A DNA stretch of 64,000 nucleotides. Origin: Lactococcus hircilactis. GTDB lineage: Bacteria > Bacillota > Bacilli > Lactobacillales > Streptococcaceae. Made by a program: the position numbers and the translations under genes. The notes under the pieces are model-generated. The model did no database searches. It saw only the letters and a list, made by a program, of their open reading frames with translations, and was not told the origin of the DNA. Position 1 is the stretch's first letter. Every line of letters starts with the position of its first letter. The stretch covers positions 1 through 64,000 of the forward strand of contig NZ_WITJ01000001.1 in assembly GCF_009601015.1 (NCBI RefSeq). Reading direction: 5' to 3'. Of this stretch, positions 8,741-16,477 are shown in pieces.

Positions 8741-10105
8741 CTAACTCTCGCCCAATATTTTGTCCTTATAGTAATTAAAATAAGTCTTCTTTCCAGTTAT
8801 AACTACTACACTCCCTTGGAGACCATAACGAATTTTGGACAAGTCATTTGCATGAATTTTTACTTCGGCTTTAATTTCAAACATATTCAATCCATTTTCA
8901 ACTGATGGTGCACTGTCTATATCTGTAATCTTCCCTGAGAGTATTACGGGAGTAGGCAAATTTTGTTTAACGGAAAGTCGCATCGTTTGTCCAAGCTTTA
9001 TAGCTGCAATATCACTACTTGATACATAAGTGGTAACGTAAATTTTCGTATTGCTTACCAACTCAGGATATAACTCCGCAATGGGCGTTCCAGTTGCAAT
9101 CATTTTTAGTCCTAAAACTTTAGGGAGAACATGTAATATCCCTTTGCTAGGGGCGTACAAAGCTCCCTCAGCATCTGCTTGTTTTTGTAAAGAAATTTTT
9201 GAACTCAAGTCCGAAATATTTTCAGCAAGACTCTGCATGGACTGATTGGTCTTTTGCAATTCTTGGGCTTTCAATGCTAAAAGTTGAGCTGACAAACTAT
9301 TGTCATACGCGTTACTTTTTCCTATACTCGCTAATTGAGTGGTTAAGGACTGTACCTGAGCTTGTAGCTGAGTAATATTAGATTGAATCGTGCTTAAGAA
9401 TTGACTTTTCAGCGATTCCTTCTGTGATAATTGTGCATTCACTTGATTTTGATAGTTGTTAAATTGCGAAATATATTGATTATGGGAATCCACCGTTTTA
9501 TTGGATGAAACAGCTGTTTGAAGATCTTGATAATCACCAATCTGTTGATTTAGAATGCTAATTTGCTTATTAATTACTGATTGTTCATTTGAAATTGTCG
9601 AATTTTGATCATCAACCGTCTGATTGGCTTTATTAACACTATCTGTTATGGTTTGAATTTGGGCAAGATAATTTTGGTACTCTTGGTAATATCCAAAATT
9701 ATCAGGCTGAGAAAATTTATTTATTCCTGAATCAATACTGTCCTGAAGGAAAGTAAGGGACTTTTGCTGATTTTGAGTTTTTAATAATTGTTGATTTAGG
9801 CTTTCTAATTGTATAGCATTGGACTTTCCATTATATTTCAGAAGAAGCGTATTATTAGCCACAATTTTCCCTTCAGCAAGGTTATTTTCCAGAATTGGAT
9901 TATTACTTGTCGATTGGATTTGAGCAATAACTTTAATTGGCTGAACCGTCCCTACCCCCGTAACCGTTAACTCTTTATTGGCAAAACATAAAAAACCTAC
10001 CAGGAAAATCACAAAAACAACAACCGGTAATATTATTAAAGTCGCAAAATTCTTATAACGATAGCTATATAACTCTGCACTTTCTAATAATTTTTCATCA
10101 AACAT
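8741..10105 (-). CDS. HlyD/LcnD-like bacteriocin export accessory protein
   Basis: 454 residues: a short cytoplasmic start, one membrane helix (about 20-45, ATLIILPVVVFVIFLVGFL), a long Gln/Asn/Ser-rich coiled-coil region (about 100-310) and a beta-rich C-terminus. This is the layout of membrane-fusion proteins that pair with C39-ABC peptide exporters. It lies two bases after the transporter gene. Such LcnD-type partners are usual in class II bacteriocin clusters and less so in lanthipeptide clusters. Last gene of the operon, stopping 26 bases before ISL3 copy A; no terminator seen. Confidence 0.82.
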   Translation of the reverse strand: MFDEKLLESAELYSYRYKNFATLIILPVVVFVIFLVGFLCFANKELTVTGVGTVQPIKVIAQIQSTSNNPILENNLAEGKIVANNTLLLKYNGKSNAIQLESLNQQLLKTQNQQKSLTFLQDSIDSGINKFSQPDNFGYYQEYQNYLAQIQTITDSVNKANQTVDDQNSTISNEQSVINKQISILNQQIGDYQDLQTAVSSNKTVDSHNQYISQFNNYQNQVNAQLSQKESLKSQFLSTIQSNITQLQAQVQSLTTQLASIGKSNAYDNSLSAQLLALKAQELQKTNQSMQSLAENISDLSSKISLQKQADAEGALYAPSKGILHVLPKVLGLKMIATGTPIAELYPELVSNTKIYVTTYVSSSDIAAIKLGQTMRLSVKQNLPTPVILSGKITDIDSAPSVENGLNMFEIKAEVKIHANDLSKIRYGLQGSVVVITGKKTYFNYYKDKILGES

Positions 10106-10107
10106 TT

Positions 10108-12255
10108 TTACACCTCGTATAGTTTTGCATAAAATCCTTGTCTTTCAAGAAGCTCTTCATGACTACCCTCTTCGATAATTTGCCCCTTATCAATTACAAT
10201 CACATGTTGACTTCTTTCAGCAACTGAAAGTCTATGGGCTATAAAAATTATAGTTTTCTCCAGTTTAAAAAGTGAATCTAAAATTTTCTTCTCAGTAATA
10301 AGATCCAGATTACTTGTCGCTTCATCCAAGATTAAAACTTTTGCAGGGGAAAGTAAAGCACGAGCTAATGCAATGCGTTGTTTTTGTCCTCCAGATAAGG
10401 TTGTAGCATCACTAGAAAGCGCAGTTTGGTAACCTAGACTCATTTTCTCTATATCATAGCGAATTTCTGATAACTCCACCGCTCGCATAATGTCTTCCTG
10501 TGAAACGTCTGTTGATGCCCCTAACGTTAGATTTTCTAAAATAGTACCTGTAAAAATATACGGTTCTTGGGGGAGATAATTAATTAAGCGACGAAGTTGT
10601 CGTTTATCAAATCCTTGTACATCAATACCTCCAATAGTTACTTTCCCTTCTGTGGGCTCAAAAAAATTTACAAACAATTTAACAAGAGTCGTCTTTCCAG
10701 AACCAGACATTCCGACCAATGTAACTTTTTCGTTCTCATGTATAGTGAGACTAATATCAGATAATGTATTTCTCCCCATTCCATATTGGTAAGAAACATT
10801 ATCAACTTGAAGTGTACAATCGTTGATAATAAGTTCTGCATGATTATTACCAAATTCACTTTCAACCAGATACACTTCATTCAATCGATTGTTAGCAACT
10901 CTTGCTTGCTGAATTTGTGTTTGCAGGTTAATAATGTTTGTAAGAGGTGTGGTAAACGAAGTCAATAATGCATTAAAAGTGATGAGCTGTCCTAAAGTAA
11001 TTTTTTGATGTATTACTAAAACAGCCCCTGTCCAAAGAACAGCAACATTCAAAACAAGTTGAATAATTGCTTTTAAACTGGCTTGAATAGCTGTATTTTT
11101 TTGTAATTTAAATGTCTTTTTCAAATAAGCAACAAATTCTTGATCAATCTTTTGGTAACGACTGTCTTCACTAGCAAGGGCTTTTATCGTTTCAATTCCA
11201 TTAATGTCCTCAATAATTGAAGAACTTAAAATCGCATTAGCCTGCATTGCATCATAATTTTGTTTTTCAAAGATTTTCATGAAAGCAAAAATAACAACAA
11301 TGTATAAAGGAATTGATACCAAAACTAGAAGAAATAAATTAAGATTTTGAAAACCAAGTACTGTCCCTGTTAATAAAACAATGGTAAGGTCCAAAAATAG
11401 AGACATAATTGCAGACGCCAGTGCATTCAGTATGGAATTAGCATCACTAAAGCGACTAATAATTTCTCCAGTGCGTCGTGTCGCAAAAAATGACATTGGA
11501 AGTTCAAAGATATGCTTAATGTAAGACAAGACAACATCAATCGCAAGTCTTTGTCCTAGTACATTTAGTAAAAAAGCTTGAGCAAAGGACAAGATTTGTT
11601 GGACAAGATATGTAAATATCAAGGCAACCGAAATTATTCCGAGCATATTCATCAATGCGTTAGGAATATAACTATCAACGATGCTTTGAAGATAGTATGA
11701 AGCTACTATGTTGATAATTGTAACTAACAATGACGCTAAGATGATATTAGCTATCAATTTTTTCTGTTTAGCTAGAAGTGGAATAAACGCGGTCAGAGAA
11801 CTGGTTTTGTCTTTAATTGGCTTATAATCAGGGGCAGGTGCTATTAAAATGGCAATTTTACTCCATTCCTCAGCAAACTCTTTTTTAGATATCCGTCTGA
11901 TTTTAGCCACTGGGTTTGGATCAGCAATTAGTACATCATCGTTCTTTACTCCAGTAACAACATAAAAATGCGGATATTTTTCTTGCATAACAACATGAGC
12001 AATAAACGGATAAGCCATATCTGGAATATCAAATATCGTCATTTCAGCGCGCACTATCCTTGCGTCAAATGAGAGACTCTCTGCTGCCTTTTTTATCCCA
12101 CGTACTGTCGTCCCCTTCATATCCGTATGTGCTAAAAGTCTAAGTGAAGCAAGTGATTTCTCTGTCCCATAAGTTTTCAGTATCATGGACAAGGCAGCAA
12201 CTCCACAATCCCGCTCATCAAGCTGAGGTGTATAATATTTTTTCTTGAATTTCAT
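10108..12255 (-). CDS. peptidase-containing ABC exporter (C39 + ABC), LcnC/ComA-like
   Basis: 715 residues from the ATG at 12255, chosen because AGGTGA sits eight bases upstream; a GTG at 12267 is also open. Domains: a C39 peptidase with Cys17 in LDERDCGVA, His96 in PHFYVV and Asp112 in ADPNP; a six-helix membrane domain (about 160-450); and an ABC ATPase with GMSGSGKTT (about 515), TLSGGQKQR (about 618), VLILDEATSNLD (about 636) and IAHRL. It should cleave the leaders at a double-Gly-type site and export both peptides. Overall it resembles class II bacteriocin transporters rather than a typical LanT. Confidence 0.88.
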   Translation of the reverse strand: MKFKKKYYTPQLDERDCGVAALSMILKTYGTEKSLASLRLLAHTDMKGTTVRGIKKAAESLSFDARIVRAEMTIFDIPDMAYPFIAHVVMQEKYPHFYVVTGVKNDDVLIADPNPVAKIRRISKKEFAEEWSKIAILIAPAPDYKPIKDKTSSLTAFIPLLAKQKKLIANIILASLLVTIINIVASYYLQSIVDSYIPNALMNMLGIISVALIFTYLVQQILSFAQAFLLNVLGQRLAIDVVLSYIKHIFELPMSFFATRRTGEIISRFSDANSILNALASAIMSLFLDLTIVLLTGTVLGFQNLNLFLLVLVSIPLYIVVIFAFMKIFEKQNYDAMQANAILSSSIIEDINGIETIKALASEDSRYQKIDQEFVAYLKKTFKLQKNTAIQASLKAIIQLVLNVAVLWTGAVLVIHQKITLGQLITFNALLTSFTTPLTNIINLQTQIQQARVANNRLNEVYLVESEFGNNHAELIINDCTLQVDNVSYQYGMGRNTLSDISLTIHENEKVTLVGMSGSGKTTLVKLFVNFFEPTEGKVTIGGIDVQGFDKRQLRRLINYLPQEPYIFTGTILENLTLGASTDVSQEDIMRAVELSEIRYDIEKMSLGYQTALSSDATTLSGGQKQRIALARALLSPAKVLILDEATSNLDLITEKKILDSLFKLEKTIIFIAHRLSVAERSQHVIVIDKGQIIEEGSHEELLERQGFYAKLYEV

Positions 12256-12322
12256 CTTAATCTTCACCTACATTCTTTTTTTGAATTCCAGACAAATAAT
12301 TCTTCATTTATCAGTAAGAGTT

Positions 12323-14923
12323 TTATTTTTTATGAAAGTTTTTGATATAGTCAACTAGCGCTTTCTCCATACTTGACTTACCACTTAAAATCCAAAGTGT
12401 GAAGGTGATGCCCATGGTACCATTAAAAAAGCATGGAGTATATAAGTTATCCAATCCTTGGCATCTCCAACCAGAATCTTGGAGTAAGTTCACTCCCGTG
12501 GTAATATAGTTAAATATTCTTTCCTCTAATCCAGTGTCCTCTAAAATTCCCACCTTAACAGTAAAATACAGGACAATTAAAGCTCCAGAATAGCCATTAA
12601 CCAGCGTATCGTCTACATATTTTTCTCTATTCTTTGATAATATTCCTTCTATTCCTTGCCTAATGTCTGATTCAAGCCTAACTCTTAACTCTACAAACAT
12701 ATCTTCAGTTTTTGGTTGATTCAATAACGAACAAAGTAAAAATAATCTGCTTAAAATTATCCCTGGCCCTCCATAAGATAATGCACTGAGATTTTTTTTC
12801 ATTCCTTTTCTTGTATCTTTCCAATTTAACGAGTTCTCATCAAAAAAACCATCTTCTTTATATAGACACTCTATAACGTTACCAAGCATTAGATCGAAAC
12901 TAAAATATTTTCCTAATATGATGTATGTCATAATATCTCCTGAATATCCATGTAGCAGTCCCGTCAAGTTCTCTTGATTGGTTTTTTCAACATAAATTTT
13001 CCCGAGAAATTTGATATCAGATAAGTATCTGTCATCTCCTGTATCTTCATACATTTTATCTAATATCAATAACGCCGTGCCATAATTTGAAAAATCAACT
13101 ATACCATACTCCTCCTTGATAATTTTTTCTGAAGAAATATATTCTTTTTCATTCAGACCAAAAAGATGTTTTAACAACAAATTTGATTGATAGCCTACTA
13201 ACCCTGAAACTTCCTTATTTATTTTACCTTCCAGTACAGTTTTTACTATCTTATCATTGACTTGTTTTCCATAATTCATCTTGTAAACAAAATACAAAGA
13301 TAGACCAAACATATATAAATCGTTTCTGTTATCCAAAACCCTATCTTGAACTGACAAGTCAAGACACCCATATCTAAATTTGTCTTGGACAATCGCAAAC
13401 TTCGAAAATCTTTTTATCTCAGCCTCTATCCTATTATTATGAAAGTGGTTTTTAGGATTACCGAGCTGCAGCTTTTTCCCTGCTTTCCACAAAAATAGGC
13501 TTAGATACTCTAATTCTCTAGAAAAAAACGCGCTGTCTTGTTTCTCTAATCGCCTCAGGAAAGATTCTTTTATTTTTTGGGATGAAAGCCCAAAAAAGTC
13601 AGTCGTAAAATAAGGAATTATTCCTTTATCCAAACAGTCAATCTCTTCTCTAACAACATCGTTATTCTGCTTACTTTTTTTTACCAGCAAATCCAAAAAA
13701 TCGTTAAAGGCTTGTCTGTCCTGCATGTGAACAGGCAAGTGTAAGTCATGTATATATTTTCCATAGAATCCAGTATTCCTTAAAATGAACCTATAGCTAT
13801 AATTTGATATTTTTCCTAGCTCTGCTATCAACCTCTCCTTATTAGTTAAAATTTTTTGATAACCTTCTTTGAAGCCCCGTACAAAATCATTTGCATATTC
13901 ATAGGGATTAATCCCGTCAAATGGAATATTTTGATCATTCTGTGTTACTGAGATTATGGAAATTGAAATATCATTTGTTCCCTTCCCTGCAATAGAGTAC
14001 CCCATCTCTGTTGTTCTTCCACCACTAAAAGAACTCAAATCTATATCACCATAGACTTTTTTCTTCTCGTTGCAATTGAATATCAAAGTTTCTTTCAAAA
14101 GAGAATAACTACTCGTTTCTTGAGTAATTGGTACTTCCAAATCCAAAAAGGTCGGTTTCTCAGAAGTTGCAATTACATTACCACTATGAAGATCCTTCGC
14201 TCCTAGAAATGTAAAGATGGCTCCCATAAATCCAAAATAAAAATAATAGTCTGGTAGATTCTCAATTGGAGTCGGCGAGTAAGGAACAAATTCTTGAATC
14301 AGTAAATTTTCAGATAATATTTTTGTTTTTGGTAATTTTAAATTAAAAATTTTATCAAATACATCTAAAATTCTCTCCCCCGTAATTGATCTCTTTTTTA
14401 TCACTATTTTTTTATCATTTATTTTTACTACTGCTACAAAATGTTCCTTATGGTAATCCCCCATGAAAGCATTAACTACATTAATTTTTTGTTTTTTGGG
14501 ACCAAAATTACCGAGAAAATCTATAATATCATCTTCATGAGTGGACAAGACTTCAAAAACCTCAGATACTCTTTCAAGGCAGAGGTTAATTATGATATCA
14601 AGTTTCTCTTTCACTAAAGGATACCGCAGGTTGAATTCAGTCATCGTTTCTAGATTTTTCCAAGAACTATTCATCAAAGCATACGATAAACTAGTAGCGT
14701 TTTTTTTCTTAAAATTATAAAAATCTATAAGTGAATACGCACATACCTCAGAGGCATATTTTAGTATCTCACTGATGATGGTTTTCTTACACTGATCATT
14801 ACAATAAAATTTGGAGTTTCCAAAATACCGTTGGTAACTCATTGATAATTGTTTTTCTATTTTTTCAATTTGAGGCAAATAATAATTGTCAAAAACCCCT
14901 GAAATAGCATCATAATTTTCCAT
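12323..14923 (-). CDS. lanM: LanM2: class II lanthipeptide synthetase lacking cyclase zinc ligands
   Basis: 866 residues. The N-terminal dehydratase keeps the kinase-like residues: VIKKRS (Lys about 176), KDLHSGNVI (244-250) and FLDLEV (Asp261, Glu263). The C-terminal LanC-like domain keeps the toroid Gly motifs (LLHGYSGD, YGGPGI, VNGYSGA, FNGTMGI). The zinc site is gone: the WCHG-type motif reads LSYG (Ser716, Tyr717) and the CHGDLG-type motif reads VNGYSG (Val775, Asn776). LanM1 in the same operon keeps both. Inference: Ser/Thr dehydration without zinc-dependent lanthionine cyclization, or a helper role. The start overlaps the lanE stop (TGATG). Confidence 0.85.
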   Translation of the reverse strand: MENYDAISGVFDNYYLPQIEKIEKQLSMSYQRYFGNSKFYCNDQCKKTIISEILKYASEVCAYSLIDFYNFKKKNATSLSYALMNSSWKNLETMTEFNLRYPLVKEKLDIIINLCLERVSEVFEVLSTHEDDIIDFLGNFGPKKQKINVVNAFMGDYHKEHFVAVVKINDKKIVIKKRSITGERILDVFDKIFNLKLPKTKILSENLLIQEFVPYSPTPIENLPDYYFYFGFMGAIFTFLGAKDLHSGNVIATSEKPTFLDLEVPITQETSSYSLLKETLIFNCNEKKKVYGDIDLSSFSGGRTTEMGYSIAGKGTNDISISIISVTQNDQNIPFDGINPYEYANDFVRGFKEGYQKILTNKERLIAELGKISNYSYRFILRNTGFYGKYIHDLHLPVHMQDRQAFNDFLDLLVKKSKQNNDVVREEIDCLDKGIIPYFTTDFFGLSSQKIKESFLRRLEKQDSAFFSRELEYLSLFLWKAGKKLQLGNPKNHFHNNRIEAEIKRFSKFAIVQDKFRYGCLDLSVQDRVLDNRNDLYMFGLSLYFVYKMNYGKQVNDKIVKTVLEGKINKEVSGLVGYQSNLLLKHLFGLNEKEYISSEKIIKEEYGIVDFSNYGTALLILDKMYEDTGDDRYLSDIKFLGKIYVEKTNQENLTGLLHGYSGDIMTYIILGKYFSFDLMLGNVIECLYKEDGFFDENSLNWKDTRKGMKKNLSALSYGGPGIILSRLFLLCSLLNQPKTEDMFVELRVRLESDIRQGIEGILSKNREKYVDDTLVNGYSGALIVLYFTVKVGILEDTGLEERIFNYITTGVNLLQDSGWRCQGLDNLYTPCFFNGTMGITFTLWILSGKSSMEKALVDYIKNFHKK

Positions 14924-15630
14924 CAGATAAATCCTTTCCTTGTGTATAATACATTTGCAATTATTAACAATATTACCGAATAAATGATTAGACTGATAAT
15001 TTGTCCGCGATTAAATACTGCAAAAGAAAATGAATTCCTTACGAAGGTAAAGGGAAAATATTTTATAAAAGAGGACAAGAAGTCAATACTCCCAAGGAGT
15101 TTTATAAGTAATGGAACGAGAGAAAAAGTAATCAGTATCGTTATAAATGTATAAACAGTTTTCTTTAGTAAGATACCGATGACAATACCAATAGAAAATA
15201 GAAATAGACCATATAAAAGATACGCTGTAATGAGACTTCCAAGTAATTTTACAAGGTTTATTTCTTTGCTGAAAACCACATTATACCCAACCATCTGCAG
15301 CCATGAAACTCCACCTACTATTACAGTTGCTGATTCCATACATAATAATTTTCTAAAAAGAATCTCTAAAGAACCACGTCCGCTAATTCTAATCAAGTTG
15401 ATTGTTTTATAATTAAATTCTCTACCGAATAAATCTGATGCAGTGTACATTAGATAAAATTCTGATATCGTTGAAAACATCGCATAAACATTATCAACTC
15501 TAAATCCTCCACCTAAATATTCGGAAGAATAGATGATACTTGCTCCAGACAGAAAAGATAAAACAATAAAAATGAATAATCGTAGTCGCATAATGTCTTG
15601 TCGAAAGAATATAACATTATTTTTTATCAT
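14923..15630 (-). CDS. lanE: ABC transporter permease, LanE-like self-immunity
   Basis: 235 residues from ATG 15630, nine bases after GAGG; a GTG at 15645 is less likely. About six hydrophobic helices (IFIVLSFLSGASIIY, LLYGLFLFSIGIVIGILL, IISLIIYSVILLIIANVLY and others). It overlaps the ATPase gene at its 5' end and lanM2 at its 3' end, so all three are coupled. LanFEG-type transporters expel the lantibiotic from the producer's membrane. Only one permease is present, so a homodimer is likely. Confidence 0.72.
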   Translation of the reverse strand: MIKNNVIFFRQDIMRLRLFIFIVLSFLSGASIIYSSEYLGGGFRVDNVYAMFSTISEFYLMYTASDLFGREFNYKTINLIRISGRGSLEILFRKLLCMESATVIVGGVSWLQMVGYNVVFSKEINLVKLLGSLITAYLLYGLFLFSIGIVIGILLKKTVYTFITILITFSLVPLLIKLLGSIDFLSSFIKYFPFTFVRNSFSFAVFNRGQIISLIIYSVILLIIANVLYTRKGFI

Positions 15631-16441
15631 CAAAATATACCTCACTTAAATTTAATTTTCTTTTTTTAAAGATTAAATTTCTTTCTTGACAAATTCTTTC
15701 AATCTCATCCGTTTTCTCAACAATAACATCTCCTGCATCAGTGTATGTATAATCAACTTTCTTTTCTTTAAGAAGTGAAAGCAACGAAACAACACTTATA
15801 TCTGGTATATATATTTTATATTCCGCCTCACTACTTACATTTTGTCTTAGTTTCCCACTTTCTAAAATTATATAATTATTACAAATCTGATCTAAATTTT
15901 GTAGGATATGACTAGAAACAATAAAGGTAATTCCAAAGTCACTTGCTAAAACTTTTATTAAACTTAGTAGCTCCTTTATTCCTCTGGGATCTAATCCATT
16001 TGTAGGTTCATCAAGCAAAATAAATTCATTTGATGCAATTAAAGCAATTAGTAAACCAACCCTTTGCCTCATTCCTAACGAAAGTTTTGAGACTTTTTTC
16101 TTCAAATAATTATCAACACCAAGTAAATGCTGATATTGTGAGATGTCTTTATACCCTTTTTCATAAAGTTTGCAAAAGAAGGTAATATTCTGCTTGACCG
16201 TTCTATCATTGTAAAGGCTTGGATTTTCTATCAGCACTCCCAATTCTGAAAAATTCTTTACTATTTTTCCTTCACTGTTTGGAAAAATACCTGAAATAAT
16301 TTTCATTAGTGTTGTCTTTCCAGACCCATTTTCCCCCACAAGCCCTAATATATCACCTTTTTCTACCGAAAAACTTATATCATTAATAATATAGTCCTTG
16401 GAGTATCTGAATTTTAGATTTTGAACTTCTAAAATAGCCAT
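15617..16441 (-). CDS. lanF: ABC transporter ATPase, LanF-like self-immunity
   Basis: 274 residues with LVGENGSGKTTLM (Walker A, about 34-46), LSLGMRQRVGLL (signature), FILLDEPTNGLDPRG (Walker B) and IVSSHIL (H-loop). Sequence type of LanF/BcrA drug and lantibiotic exporters. The ribosome site AAAGGAG precedes the ATG. It sits between the two lanM genes and overlaps the permease gene; presumed to protect the producer from its own lantibiotic. Confidence 0.82.
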   Translation of the reverse strand: MAILEVQNLKFRYSKDYIINDISFSVEKGDILGLVGENGSGKTTLMKIISGIFPNSEGKIVKNFSELGVLIENPSLYNDRTVKQNITFFCKLYEKGYKDISQYQHLLGVDNYLKKKVSKLSLGMRQRVGLLIALIASNEFILLDEPTNGLDPRGIKELLSLIKVLASDFGITFIVSSHILQNLDQICNNYIILESGKLRQNVSSEAEYKIYIPDISVVSLLSLLKEKKVDYTYTDAGDVIVEKTDEIERICQERNLIFKKRKLNLSEVYFDDKK

Positions 16442-16477
16442 ACTAATCTCCTTTAATCAGCCTCTACCTTTTATAAT

